Source: Halobacteriovorax sp. DA5 (GTDB lineage Bacteria; Bdellovibrionota; Bacteriovoracia; Bacteriovoracales; Bacteriovoracaceae). From it: a stretch of DNA of 64,000 bases. Both the position numbers and the translations under genes were made by a program. Positions 16,168 through 25,437 of this stretch are shown here, in pieces. Position 1 is the stretch's first letter, and each line of letters begins with the position of its first letter. The stretch spans positions 248,001-312,000 of the forward strand of contig NZ_PPDJ01000002.1 of the NCBI RefSeq assembly GCF_002903145.1, in the 5' to 3' direction. The notes under the pieces were generated by a model. It was not told where the DNA came from, ran no database searches, and worked only from the letters and a program-made list of their open reading frames with translations.

Positions 16168-18285
16168 ATGACATATAAGAGAATCAGTTTTGAAATCAAG
16201 GACAAGAAAGCATATATCGGCTTTGGTTATAATGACAAAGCTTCGATGACTGTTTTCGATGAAGAAACATTAAAAGAGCTTCAAGATATCGTTGAAGATC
16301 TTCATACAAAAGAAAAAGAGCTAGATGGAGCAATCTTCTTTTCACACAAAGACAGATGTTTCATGGCAGGAGCAGATATTAAATTATTCGATACCATGCA
16401 TACTGCAGCAGATGGACAAGCAGGAGCTGAAGCAGGTCAGACAATCTTTAATCGCATTGAAGACTTAAAGATGCCTACTGTTGCTTGTATCCACGGAGTG
16501 TGTCTTGGTGGCGGACTTGAATTTGCTCTTTCTTGTAAATCAAGAATTGTAAGTGATGACAAGGCAACAGGTCTTGGCCTTCCTGAAGTTAAGCTTGGCC
16601 TAATTCCTGGATTTGGTGGGACTTTTCGTCTACCAAAAGCAGTAGGGCTTCCAACTGCTCTTGATATGATCCTTTCGGGAAAAACTCTTAATGCTAAAAA
16701 AGCAAAGAGATCTGGACTTGTTGACGAGGTATACGCAAAAGAGCGTCTTGTTGATCTTGCACCAAACCATTTCAAGAAGAAAGTTGATAAGCGTGGATTC
16801 ATGGATAAGATGCAAGACGCTGCAACTGATAATGTATTCACAAAGAAGATTATTTTTCAAAAGGCACGTGAATCAGTTTTAAAGAAAACAAAAGGTTTCT
16901 ACCAAGCTCCTCTAAAAATTCTTGATGTGATGGAAGCTGGAGTAATGAAAGGTCGCACATCTTACTTAACTTCTGAAGCTCAGGCTTTTGGAGAGTTATG
17001 TATTGGTGAACAATCAAAGAACCTTCGCCATATCTTCTTCCTAATGGAAGGATCTAAGAAAATGGACGATGCCAAGGGCGTTGGAAGAAAGCTTCGTCGT
17101 GGTGCTTGTCTTGGTGCTGGTACAATGGGTGGTGGTATCGCTTGGCTTATGGCAAAGAATGATATGTTTCCAATCATGAAAGACCTAAATCAGGTAGGAC
17201 TTGAGCTCGGTCTTAAACAAGCTTCAAGTAACTTTGCTGGTGCAGTAAAAAGAAAGCGTATGTCTCACGATGATTTTGAGCGCAAAATGAGATCAATTAG
17301 TGCTCAAACAGATTACCGTGGATTTGAACACACAGACCTTGTTATTGAGGCCGTTGTTGAAAATATGGATATTAAAAAGAAGGTCTTTGCTGAAACTGAA
17401 ACTAAAGTTCGTAAAGACACGATCCTTACTTCAAACACTTCATCACTTTCTGTTCAAGAGATGGCCAGTGCACTTGAAGATAATTCAAGATTTGCAGGAC
17501 TACACTTCTTTAATCCGGTTCACATGATGCCACTTGTAGAAATTATTAAACACGATGGTGTCTCTGATGAAACGATTGAGTCACTATATGATTGGGTTGT
17601 TAAAGTTAAGAAGACTCCTGTTGTTGTTAATGATGGCCCAGGATTCCTTGTAAACCGAATTCTTATGCCATATATGAATGAAGCAGGATTCTTACTAGAA
17701 GAAGGTGTTTCAATTAAAGATATTGATGATGCTTGTCTAAACTTTGGTATGCCAATGGGGCCTTTTAGACTTCTTGATGAAGTTGGGATCGATGTAGGTG
17801 ATAAGGTTTCTAAAATCATCTATGAGGGACTAGGTGAGCGTCAAGCTTCAAATGGTATTGGAAAGCAAATGCTTGAAAAAGAATTCTTTGGAAAGAAAAA
17901 TGCTAAGGGATTCTACCTATACGATGAAAAAGGTAAGCCAACTGGTCCTAACCAGGAAGCTTGGAATATGCTTCCAAAAGCGTCTAAAAAGCTGAGTGAA
18001 ACAGAGATTCAAATGAGAATCTTTCTGCCAATGATTAATGAAGCGGCAACAACACTTGAAGATAAAATCGTTGCAAAAGCAAAAGACGTTGATTTAGGTC
18101 TAATCTTTGGTATCGGTTTTCCTCCATTTAGAGGAGGTCTTCTGAGATATGCAGATACTCAAGGTATTGCTCGTTTAAGAGATGAAATGCTTAAGTTTTC
18201 TGAAAGTGTAAGTAAAGCCAGGTTCACTCCATGCGCACTTATTAATAAGCTTGCTGATGAAAACTCAACTTTTTACGAGTTATAG
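16168..18285 (+). CDS. fadJ: bifunctional enoyl-CoA hydratase / 3-hydroxyacyl-CoA dehydrogenase
   Basis: A 705-residue multifunctional beta-oxidation subunit. The N-terminal crotonase domain (about 1-200) has MAGADIKLFD and CLGGGLEFALSC near residue 112, with GLPEVKLGLIPGFGG supplying the catalytic glutamate region. The dehydrogenase follows with the NAD-binding motif GAGTMGGGIA near residue 315, then TSNTSSLSV, HFFNPVHMMPLVE near residue 446 with the catalytic histidine, and NDGPGFLVNRIL. A C-terminal second dehydrogenase-like repeat ends the chain. Order and spacing (27 bases after the thiolase) indicate an alpha2-beta2 complex operon. FadJ rather than FadB is chosen by the thiolase-first order and is not certain. 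Confidence 0.92.
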   Translation: MTYKRISFEIKDKKAYIGFGYNDKASMTVFDEETLKELQDIVEDLHTKEKELDGAIFFSHKDRCFMAGADIKLFDTMHTAADGQAGAEAGQTIFNRIEDLKMPTVACIHGVCLGGGLEFALSCKSRIVSDDKATGLGLPEVKLGLIPGFGGTFRLPKAVGLPTALDMILSGKTLNAKKAKRSGLVDEVYAKERLVDLAPNHFKKKVDKRGFMDKMQDAATDNVFTKKIIFQKARESVLKKTKGFYQAPLKILDVMEAGVMKGRTSYLTSEAQAFGELCIGEQSKNLRHIFFLMEGSKKMDDAKGVGRKLRRGACLGAGTMGGGIAWLMAKNDMFPIMKDLNQVGLELGLKQASSNFAGAVKRKRMSHDDFERKMRSISAQTDYRGFEHTDLVIEAVVENMDIKKKVFAETETKVRKDTILTSNTSSLSVQEMASALEDNSRFAGLHFFNPVHMMPLVEIIKHDGVSDETIESLYDWVVKVKKTPVVVNDGPGFLVNRILMPYMNEAGFLLEEGVSIKDIDDACLNFGMPMGPFRLLDEVGIDVGDKVSKIIYEGLGERQASNGIGKQMLEKEFFGKKNAKGFYLYDEKGKPTGPNQEAWNMLPKASKKLSETEIQMRIFLPMINEAATTLEDKIVAKAKDVDLGLIFGIGFPPFRGGLLRYADTQGIARLRDEMLKFSESVSKARFTPCALINKLADENSTFYEL

Positions 18286-18290
18286 TTTAA

Positions 18291-19463
18291 ATGTTTCTAA
18301 GTTTTTTTAGATTTTTTCTAAATTACTTATTTAAAGCTAAGACTCGCCAAAGGCTACTTATTATGGCCTTGGCGAGTCTTATCATATCAAGCTTTTCACT
18401 CCTAAGTGTTCAGTCAGTTCTTAAAGGACTTCAAACCAATCGCATCGAGCGTGGAAAGCAAACTCTTGGCCGATACATTATTGATCTTCCAAAAGATCTT
18501 AGTTTTGAAAAAACACAAGCTTATTTAGATGATAAGAATTTAAAGTATTCATTCGAGTATGAAATCGAAGGACTTATTCGTCTTGAAGGCTACTTAGCAC
18601 CTGTTATTTTTCATGGTGTAACGAGTGAAACTTCTACGATTTTACCTAAGGCCATTGATCATTGGCCTGCAAGAGAAGAAATTCTCTTATCACCTTATTT
18701 AGGTCGAAAGATTTATGCCGGACTTGATGATAAGATTCAATTTATTTCTCCGGCCCATACAGATGTTTTTTTTGGTGAGCTTCCTCGTTTTAAGTCACTG
18801 ATGATTGAAAATTTCACTGATTCAATGGACCCAGATATCGATGAACTTCACGCCTGGGGACATGCTTATAGTGCGTTCTCAATTGCAAAATCACGTCGTT
18901 ACAATAAACTGAGGGTTTATAGTGTTTTGGGTGCTGCTGAAGTAGGAGAGCTCAAGCAGTATTTAACTTCAAAAGGTGCAAGCTTTAAAACATGGGAACA
19001 GTTAAATCAGAATCTTGTTTATGCTCTGGCGCTAGAAAATAATGTGGTTCTCTTTTTATTTTTAGCAACGATTGTTCTTGTAACATTTTCGATTATCTCA
19101 GGGCTTTCAATTTTCTATGCAAGAGTTAGAAATGACTTTGCTTCTTTTTGGATCCTTGGAATGAGTATGGATCAGATTAAGAAGTATGGGGGACTTAATA
19201 TTGCCATTATTACGGTTTGCGCAATTGCTCTAGGTAATCTTCTAAGCTTTATTGTATTAAAGTTATTAGCGCAGTTTTCTCCTGTTATTATGCCGGCAAT
19301 GTTTGTTGATCGTTCACTACCTGTTCGATTTACGGCCTCGTCGTTCGTATTTTCATTCTTGGTACCTGTGATTATTACAGTAATCTTCACTCTTTTTTCT
19401 AATTGGAGATTTTTCAAGGATAATGGGAATTTCATTAGTTTTGTTAAAAAAGTAGGAACTTAA
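18291..19463 (+). CDS. LolC/LolE-like ABC transporter permease
   Basis: A 390-residue inner-membrane protein with the MacB/FtsX permease layout: one membrane segment near residues 22-42, a periplasmic domain of about 200 residues, then three membrane segments near 249-270, 301-322 and 351-370. This resembles LolC/E, which extract lipoproteins from the inner membrane. No LolD-type ATPase lies nearby, so the ATPase must be encoded elsewhere. It begins six bases after the fadJ stop with no separate ribosome binding site, and its stop overlaps the next start (TAATG), so the set appears translationally coupled. Confidence 0.78.
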   Translation: MFLSFFRFFLNYLFKAKTRQRLLIMALASLIISSFSLLSVQSVLKGLQTNRIERGKQTLGRYIIDLPKDLSFEKTQAYLDDKNLKYSFEYEIEGLIRLEGYLAPVIFHGVTSETSTILPKAIDHWPAREEILLSPYLGRKIYAGLDDKIQFISPAHTDVFFGELPRFKSLMIENFTDSMDPDIDELHAWGHAYSAFSIAKSRRYNKLRVYSVLGAAEVGELKQYLTSKGASFKTWEQLNQNLVYALALENNVVLFLFLATIVLVTFSIISGLSIFYARVRNDFASFWILGMSMDQIKKYGGLNIAIITVCAIALGNLLSFIVLKLLAQFSPVIMPAMFVDRSLPVRFTASSFVFSFLVPVIITVIFTLFSNWRFFKDNGNFISFVKKVGT

Positions 19464-20590
19464 TGTTTAAACATATTCTTCTATTATTTATCTTATTAAA
19501 TTTTTCTGGATGTACAGGTATGAGTAAAGTTGCTTCTGTATTTATGTCTTCTCTTGGGGCCCACCCAAATAAGAATGAGTTAAGAACATTTGAAAAGTCG
19601 GAAAACTTTGATGCCTCTAAGCAAATCTTTATAAACCGCAGACCTAATATTACTAAAGAGCAACCCATTCAAAAAGATGGTTTTGGTTTTTCTAAGTTTA
19701 TTGAATTCTTAGGAAAGGGCGGAGGGCGCTATCCTGAAAAAACTTTGCCTTCTATAAAGCCTGATATGGAGAAGTTCTTAGAAAAGTCAGATCACGTTAA
19801 ATCGATTTGGTTTGGACACTCAACGATTCTTTTAAATGTCGACTCTAAGATTGTTCTAATTGATCCAATCTTTTCGGGCTCATCTTCTCCTGTTCCTTTA
19901 TTCGTAAAGCGCTTTGCACCTCCTGTTCTTAGCTTAGAAGAGCTTCCAGAAATCGATTATATTATTATTTCTCACGATCACTATGATCACCTTGATATGA
20001 CGACAATGAAATTTTTCGCTAAGAAGAAAGACGTCAAAATTATCACACCACTTGGAGTAGGTTCACATCTTAAAAGATGGGGAATAGATGACTCTCGTAT
20101 TACTGAACTTGATTGGTGGCAAGATGTGGATTTTGAAGGCATCAAATTTACTGCAACTCCCGCTCAGCATTTCTCTGGGCGTGACCAGGCCCATGAGAAT
20201 ACGACTCTGTGGGCATCGTGGGTTGTAAAGACTCAAAATAATAATCTCTATTTTAGTGGTGATACTGGTTACGACATCCATTTTAAAGAAATCGGAGCTC
20301 GTTTAGGGCCATTTGATGTAGCGTTCATGGAATCCGGTCAATATAACCCAGACTGGTTTGCGGTTCACTTGCTTCCTGAAGAATGGCCAAAGGCCTATGC
20401 CGATATCAATGCAAAATACTACTTCCCAATTCACTGGGGTGCTTTCTCTCTCTCATTTCATACATGGGATGATCCAATCTTAAAACTAGATGAATATGCT
20501 CAGCAAGGTGTTCTTAAGCTAATGGCCCCAAAGTTAGGAGAAATTGTCTCTTTTGATGAACAAGACTATGTTACAAAAAAATGGTGGTAA
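19463..20590 (+). CDS. metallo-beta-lactamase-fold hydrolase lipoprotein
   Basis: A 375-residue lipoprotein: signal peptide with lipobox LNFSGC and Cys17. The metallo-hydrolase core has HDHYDHLD near residue 171 for two metals, a later histidine in TPAQHFSGRD, the bridging aspartate in FSGDTGYD, and a final histidine in PIHWGAFSL. The arrangement most resembles NAPE-phospholipase D-like and UlaG-like enzymes, so a phospholipid or phosphodiester substrate in the envelope is plausible. It overlaps the LolC-like permease by one base, hinting that the enzyme is itself sorted by, or works with, that lipoprotein transporter. Confidence 0.85.
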   Translation: MFKHILLLFILLNFSGCTGMSKVASVFMSSLGAHPNKNELRTFEKSENFDASKQIFINRRPNITKEQPIQKDGFGFSKFIEFLGKGGGRYPEKTLPSIKPDMEKFLEKSDHVKSIWFGHSTILLNVDSKIVLIDPIFSGSSSPVPLFVKRFAPPVLSLEELPEIDYIIISHDHYDHLDMTTMKFFAKKKDVKIITPLGVGSHLKRWGIDDSRITELDWWQDVDFEGIKFTATPAQHFSGRDQAHENTTLWASWVVKTQNNNLYFSGDTGYDIHFKEIGARLGPFDVAFMESGQYNPDWFAVHLLPEEWPKAYADINAKYYFPIHWGAFSLSFHTWDDPILKLDEYAQQGVLKLMAPKLGEIVSFDEQDYVTKKWW

Positions 20591-20768
20591 TTCTAAAAGT
20601 AAAAGGGGCGCGGGTACCTTTCGAGATTTCCAGTAGATAGCATAGACTATTCTTTGTTCATAATTATAAATTTTTCAACTTTCCACAAATCGACTCCAAT
20701 TGCTGTATTTTAAATTTGTTTAGTAACGAAAATCTAAGTTCAAGAAAATATAGTAATGGAGGTTACGA

Positions 20769-21131
20769 ATGAAAAAATTATTATTAGTTCTACTATCACT
20801 AACAGCACTTTCAGCTCATAGTGCAACTTATAAGGGACAAAATGAAATGGATCAGGCCCTTGTTGGAAATGAGAATGTTGAAGTTACAGAAATCGTAGCA
20901 GGTGAGAAGTATAATCTTAAGATGAATTATGCTGGTCAGCTTCAAGTTGATACAACTTGTGAAAAAGACCGTGTTTCAAATGGCTCTATTGTTTTCAGCT
21001 GTATGATCTATGAAGAAGAAAACCACAAAGTTGATCTAGTTTTTTGGAAGCAAATGGGGATTCTGGATATGATCACAATCGATCTTAACACTGGAATGGG
21101 CCTAAGAGTAAACCTAGAAAGAATTGATTAA
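20769..21131 (+). CDS. small secreted protein of unknown function
   Basis: A 120-residue protein with a signal peptide (KKLLLVLLSLTALSAHSA, residues 2-19) and a strong GGAGG ribosome binding site. The mature part has two cysteines (DTTCEKD and FSCMIYE) that may form a disulfide in a small beta-rich domain. No family is recognised. The 178-base stretch before it (20591-20768) shows no gene. A second small secreted protein follows after 26 bases, so the two may be cotranscribed. Confidence 0.7.
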   Translation: MKKLLLVLLSLTALSAHSATYKGQNEMDQALVGNENVEVTEIVAGEKYNLKMNYAGQLQVDTTCEKDRVSNGSIVFSCMIYEEENHKVDLVFWKQMGILDMITIDLNTGMGLRVNLERID

Positions 21132-21157
21132 TAAATAAACTCAAAAGAGGTATGGAA

Positions 21158-21613
21158 ATGAAAAAATCAATATTGCCATTTGTTTTATTTGCAATTTTTT
21201 CTACAGGGATTAACGCTAACGATTTGAATACTAACTTTGATATGCCAAGTGCATGTGAAATACAATATAGCTATTCAATGAGTTCTTTTAATAAGGCCTT
21301 CAAGTTAAATAACACTCACTTTAATAGAGCTGCAACTGAACTTAATAATACGTATAAAGGTGGCGAACCAACTGAGAAGAATTGTGAGTTGTATCTTGAT
21401 ATTGTGGAAACTATTCAGCTAATGAAATACTACACAATTACTTCATTACAGTCATTTGATCGTGCTATTTCTCAAGGTTGTGATGAAAGTAGTGACTTAG
21501 AAAAACTAAAGGAAGGCTTTCGAAATATTAATACAAATTTTAATGGATTAATAGATATTGAAAATAATTACGTTATGAGATTTGCAACATCATGTATTAA
21601 ACGCGAACTATAA
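21158..21613 (+). CDS. small secreted helical protein of unknown function
   Basis: A 151-residue exported protein with a signal peptide (KKSILPFVLFAIFSTGINA). The mature chain is largely helical by pattern and contains four cysteines (SACEIQY, KNCELYL, QGCDESS, TSCIKRE), consistent with two disulfides. I use the second ATG (21158) because GAGG sits seven bases upstream of it and too close to the first ATG (21152). No family is recognised. It is followed by a strong terminator. Confidence 0.7.
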   Translation: MKKSILPFVLFAIFSTGINANDLNTNFDMPSACEIQYSYSMSSFNKAFKLNNTHFNRAATELNNTYKGGEPTEKNCELYLDIVETIQLMKYYTITSLQSFDRAISQGCDESSDLEKLKEGFRNINTNFNGLIDIENNYVMRFATSCIKREL

Positions 21614-21675
21614 CAAATCAAATGATAGAGAGTTTCTACGTGTAAATAATTTTTTAAAAAGTAATAAATCAATTC

Positions 21676-21708
21676 AAAAGAGGGCCTGTGTTGGGCCCTC
21701 TTTTTATT
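21676..21708 (+). terminator. intrinsic terminator
   Basis: An 11-bp stem, AAAAGAGGGCC pairing with GGCCCTCTTTT, with a 7-base loop and a following T-rich run. It closes the transcript of the two small secreted proteins. Confidence 0.92.
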
Positions 21709-21808
21709 TTCTGTCTTTTAAAGTGTCGATTATTTAGTCAATTTTAAAATTTTTGTTCATGATCTATACATCATTAATAGTCCAAGTAACTAATATTTCA
21801 TAATTTCT

Positions 21809-21836
21809 TTGGCCCATGTATTGCTATTTTTATTGA
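21809..21836 (+). promoter_or_regulatory. candidate sigma-54 promoter
   Basis: TTGGCCCATGTATTGCT contains GG at 21811-21812 and GC at 21823-21824 with the exact 12-base offset of the -24/-12 elements; the -12 box TTGCT is complete. Transcription would begin near 21836, leaving an 18-base leader with a GAGG ribosome binding site before the ATG at 21854. Confidence 0.55.
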
Positions 21837-21853
21837 TAGAGAGGTTAGAATTT

Positions 21854-23563
21854 ATGTATCGATATTTAATTATTCTTTTCGTCGTTTTCCTAACGACATC
21901 ACAAGTTCATGCATTGACGAAAATTCGTAGTATGGAACAACTTTGTCTTGATTTAAAGACATTCACTAAGAGTGAACTTATAAAAAATAAGAAGATAAGT
22001 ATTCATGAAGATAGTAAAGTTGATTTTCTATATTCTAATTATGTCGACTATTGTGGCAAAATCAGAAAAGTCTTGGATATTGATCATTATAAGATTTATC
22101 AAAATATTGATGACGGTAGAGTTATCGAATTTATCATTGATCGTGAGGGTACAATTCGTATATACAAGTATGAGTATCCTATTGTTCAAATCCATGCAAG
22201 ACAGCTAATGCCTAAAAATGGTGATGTTATTCTACCAACCTTTATCTTTAGGCCTCTCGATATACCTTTCAGTGTAAAGCGTGATGCGATCTTAAATCAA
22301 ACACCATATAGTTTTCATGGAAAATCAATTATTGATGATATATATCAGAAGAATGAAGTTTTAATCAGAAATTATGATTTCATTACTAGTGTTGCCAGAG
22401 GTACATTATTTGGTAATAAGGGTTTTGATTGGCTTGATTGGAAGCAAACGAGAGAAGATTCCAGAGCAATTATAAATGAAATTGTTAAGAATGATTGGCA
22501 TAGTGGGAATATTATCTTAGAGGGCGGATCATATGATGGTTACATGGCCCTTGCTGCCGCTACTACTTATCACCCAGCTATTAAATTAGTTGTTGCTGGA
22601 AGCTCTCCGACAAGTCCATTTGAACACTCGTTAACAAATGGTGGCCTCTACCATAAAGGCCTTAATTACGAATTAAGTTATAAGTCAAAGAGCTTTCGAC
22701 ATTTTGATGCCTTGAATAGTCTTGAAACTAATCATTATAAAGGTAGTGATTCTACAACAAAGAAATTAGCTGACTATTACAATCTATTTAGAAGTGATTT
22801 TACTAATGTTCAAGCTAATAAGTTTTATGACAATGTTATGGCAACTCAAAATCATATCGTTTCAGACTTTGCTCAGTCGAATAATGATGACTTCTACCTT
22901 GCACTTAGGAAGGTTGATATTCCTATCGTTCTAGAGTTTGGAGTCGAAGATGATCAAGACAGTAAAGATTCACTAGATCTCTATGGCCATTTAAAAGATA
23001 TGGATAATGTAAAGTTGATGTCTCATAACCTAGGGCATGCAACCCAAGCATTGATGTTTGGCTTCTTAACTTTGGCAAACGAAGGACAAACAGAATTTAA
23101 TTTTGAAAATCATGTTAATGTTTTCAATGGACTAAGTTCTTATAATTTTCTCTTTTACCAAGATAGTATTAATTTTGTAAAAATTGAGGATGACTCTTAT
23201 AATAGTTTTGTTTCAAAAAACTACCCTAAGAATTTAACATTATCTGTTTCTGATGGAATCGCATCAGCTGAGAATGAGTATGTTTTTGGAACTTTTAAAA
23301 TACGATTTAAAGTAACGGGAGTAACAAAACCCATATTTGTTAAATCAACTCTTAAAATAAATAATAAGTGGATAGTTCAAAACATACTTGTCAAAAAGAT
23401 TGATAAAGATGGAGTGTATGAAGTTGAAACTCAGCATTTTGGAGGTGCACTATCTGGTAAGATCACGCCTTACTTTTCGCTTGAGAAAATGAAAGAGGGT
23501 GACCCTTCAATTGACAATATTAAGGTCCAGGCCATTGATGTTTCGATCAATGCTATGAACTAG
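21854..23563 (+). CDS. secreted CocE/X-Pro-peptidase-like serine hydrolase
   Basis: A 569-residue exported protein: signal peptide MYRYLIILFVVFLTTSQVHA. The core resembles alpha/beta hydrolases of the S15/CocE type: nucleophile elbow LEGGSYDGYMAL with serine near residue 226, acid in FGVEDDQDSKD near 363, histidine in NLGHATQ near 394, and a C-terminal beta-rich domain (about 440-569) like the jelly-roll of that group. Substrate could be a peptide or acyl ester. The frame is open from 21809, but the ATG at 21854 has GAGG nine bases upstream and begins the signal peptide. It lies immediately downstream of a sigma-54-like promoter and convergent with the tex remnant. Confidence 0.75.
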   Translation: MYRYLIILFVVFLTTSQVHALTKIRSMEQLCLDLKTFTKSELIKNKKISIHEDSKVDFLYSNYVDYCGKIRKVLDIDHYKIYQNIDDGRVIEFIIDREGTIRIYKYEYPIVQIHARQLMPKNGDVILPTFIFRPLDIPFSVKRDAILNQTPYSFHGKSIIDDIYQKNEVLIRNYDFITSVARGTLFGNKGFDWLDWKQTREDSRAIINEIVKNDWHSGNIILEGGSYDGYMALAAATTYHPAIKLVVAGSSPTSPFEHSLTNGGLYHKGLNYELSYKSKSFRHFDALNSLETNHYKGSDSTTKKLADYYNLFRSDFTNVQANKFYDNVMATQNHIVSDFAQSNNDDFYLALRKVDIPIVLEFGVEDDQDSKDSLDLYGHLKDMDNVKLMSHNLGHATQALMFGFLTLANEGQTEFNFENHVNVFNGLSSYNFLFYQDSINFVKIEDDSYNSFVSKNYPKNLTLSVSDGIASAENEYVFGTFKIRFKVTGVTKPIFVKSTLKINNKWIVQNILVKKIDKDGVYEVETQHFGGALSGKITPYFSLEKMKEGDPSIDNIKVQAIDVSINAMN

Positions 23564-23576
23564 ATATTAAATATAA

Positions 23577-23603
23577 AAGGCCGGGAATATACCCGGCCTT
23601 ATT
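23577..23603. terminator. bidirectional terminator at the left edge of the tex remnant
   Basis: A 9-bp perfect stem AAGGCCGGG / CCCGGCCTT (23577-23585 with 23592-23600). It serves the hydrolase on the plus strand and lies 31 bases past the stop of the tex 3'-end copy on the minus strand, so it probably was the terminator of the original tex gene. Confidence 0.85.
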
Positions 23604-23633
23604 AAATTATAATTTTAAAAATTAGTGAAGAAT

Positions 23634-23852
23634 CTATTTAACTTTAAAACCTGCAAGTGCAGCAAATGCATTATTCTTTAAAGGTGCATCGTTTTGCTTT
23701 GGCATCTTAGGTTGTCCACCACCACGAGGCTTACTCTGGCGAGGTCCACCTGAAGGGCGCTCATAAGTTTTTGCTTCTTCTGCACCATCTGATTTTAGAG
23801 ATAGGGCGATACGCTTTCTATCCATATCAACGTCAAGAACAACTGCTGAAAC
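23634..23852 (-). pseudogene. orphan 3' end of tex (last ~71 codons)
   Basis: From 23852 to its stop at 23634 the minus strand encodes the C-terminal 71-72 residues of the Tex protein found intact at 27121-29487, starting within the S1 domain (SAVVLDVDMDRKRIAL) and ending AFAALAGFKVK. Upstream of 23852 the homology stops abruptly and the sequence becomes AT-rich non-coding DNA, so the piece has no proper start. The open frame that extends to 24017 is an artefact of the junction. The remnant looks like the displaced original end of tex after an insertion. Confidence 0.9.
23638..23852. repeat. left copy of 215-bp direct repeat flanking the island
   Basis: Identical to 27125-27339 at 213 of 215 positions. 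The two differences (23709/27196 and 23730/27217) are both synonymous in the tex frame. Beyond 23852 similarity is lost at once. Confidence 0.95.
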
Positions 23853-24084
23853 CTTTTGGCTTTTTGAGAGAATAAATATCTTTTTACTAAAAAGCATATT
23901 GAACATTATTTTAAATAATAATTTTAAAATTACGTATGCAACTGAAATTCTAAAGGTAACTTTTAGGTTAGCTGTATATCTATTGGAAATGATAATTAAT
24001 ATGACTTTTTTAATCACATACTTATATAAAATGAAATATATACCGATAATTCTTCAATTAGTTTATTTTTATGAGGGGGTTTGA

Positions 24085-25437
24085 TTGAATTCATTTTCAA
24101 AGAAAAGAGTAAAGGGAGCTAAGTCGGTTACTGATCACAGGTCAGAATTTGAAATAGACTTAGATAGGTTATTGTTCTCTACACCAGTTCGTAGACTTGC
24201 TGATAAAACACAAGTTTTTCCTCTCGAAAAGAATGATAGTGTTAGGAATAGGTTAACTCACTCTATGGAAGTATCAAATCTCGCCAGAAGTATTGGTAAT
24301 GCTTTAGTTGGAAATAGTAGTGTATTTTCAGAAATTGATTTTCCTATGCGTACAATCCCGCCAATCTTGGCAACAGTTGGTTTAATGCATGATATAGGAA
24401 ACCCTCCTTTTGGTCATCAAGGTGAGAATGCTATCAGGGACTGGGTTAATAGTAACAAAGTATTACATAGTATTGAGCATATAGACGATTTTAAAAATTT
24501 TGAAGGTAACGCACAGACATTTCGATTAGTTACAAAGTTACAATTGTTAGATGATCATACTGGCCTAGACCTTACTTTTTGTACTTTGGCCGCGTCTGTA
24601 AAATATCCAGTTTTTAGTAGTGGAATTGATAAAACTAAACCATTTAGAAAAAAATTTAATTTCTTTGAATCTGAAAGGGGAAGGGCGGAAGAAGTAATGA
24701 AAGAAGTTGGTCAAAAACTAGGAGAGAGGCATCCTCTAATTTTTATTGTAGAGGCTTGTGATGATATTGCATACAGTGTTTTTGATGTTGAAGATGGTGT
24801 AAAAAAAGGGATTATTTCGTATCATGATGTTATTTCATACCTATCCAATAAATCTAATAACGATACGGTAATTAATCGGTTGCTAGATAAATGTAATAGT
24901 AAGTATGTCAAAGACTTAGAAGAAGGCCTTAGTCCGAATGAGCTAAATGATGTTTCTATGCAAAGATTTCGTGCATATGCAATTTCTGAAATGGTTAACT
25001 CTACAGTTTCTGAATATGAAAAGTCCTTTAGTAGTATTAAAAATTATCGTTATTTTAAAGACTTATTGAATGAGTCGGAGTCTGCAGAATTAGTCAAATT
25101 GTTAAAAGAATTAGCTAGTTTACATTTGTTTTGTCATAAATCAGTGTTAGAGCTTGAGTTAACTGGGTATAATGTTATAAAATATTTAATGAATTGTTTT
25201 TGGCAATCAGTTAGTGGTAGAATTAAAGACCCTAAAGGCTTTGAAAAAACTCCTTTTCAGAATTATTGTTATTCTCTTATTTCTGAAAATTATAAACGTC
25301 AATTAAGCCGTCGTAAAGAGGGCTCAGATTTATCAGATGAATATATCGAGCTTCAGCTTGCTGTAGATATGGTTGCAGGAATGACAGATTCTTTTGCTAT
25401 TGATCTATATGAACAATTGAAGAGGTATAATGCTTAG
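24085..25437 (+). CDS. HD-domain dGTPase-like dNTP triphosphohydrolase
   Basis: A 450-residue protein of the deoxyguanosinetriphosphate triphosphohydrolase family, which converts dNTPs to deoxynucleosides and tripolyphosphate. The family opening (FEIDLDRLLFSTPVRRLADKTQV) is present, and the metal-binding residues are all intact: NRLTHSMEVS (His near residue 58), LMHDIGNPPFGHQGE (HD at about 102-103) and ACDDIAYSVFD (Asp near 224). The start is a TTG at 24085 with AGGGGG five bases upstream; no ATG fits. It overlaps the nucleotidyltransferase gene by eight bases. Some relatives act in anti-phage defence by depleting dNTPs; the island location favours that over housekeeping, but this is inference. 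Confidence 0.88.
   Translation: MNSFSKKRVKGAKSVTDHRSEFEIDLDRLLFSTPVRRLADKTQVFPLEKNDSVRNRLTHSMEVSNLARSIGNALVGNSSVFSEIDFPMRTIPPILATVGLMHDIGNPPFGHQGENAIRDWVNSNKVLHSIEHIDDFKNFEGNAQTFRLVTKLQLLDDHTGLDLTFCTLAASVKYPVFSSGIDKTKPFRKKFNFFESERGRAEEVMKEVGQKLGERHPLIFIVEACDDIAYSVFDVEDGVKKGIISYHDVISYLSNKSNNDTVINRLLDKCNSKYVKDLEEGLSPNELNDVSMQRFRAYAISEMVNSTVSEYEKSFSSIKNYRYFKDLLNESESAELVKLLKELASLHLFCHKSVLELELTGYNVIKYLMNCFWQSVSGRIKDPKGFEKTPFQNYCYSLISENYKRQLSRRKEGSDLSDEYIELQLAVDMVAGMTDSFAIDLYEQLKRYNA

Noticed and set aside
20591..20768. GC-richer patch (GGGGCGCGGGTACC) before a small secreted protein, considered as a riboswitch or att site
   Set aside because: No paired structure or repeat partner was found, and it matches no riboswitch core I know.
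23853..24017. Open frame joining AT-rich DNA to the tex remnant, readable as a 127-residue protein
   Set aside because: The upstream half is not similar to Tex, has no ribosome binding site and crosses the repeat boundary. It is best explained as a junction artefact.
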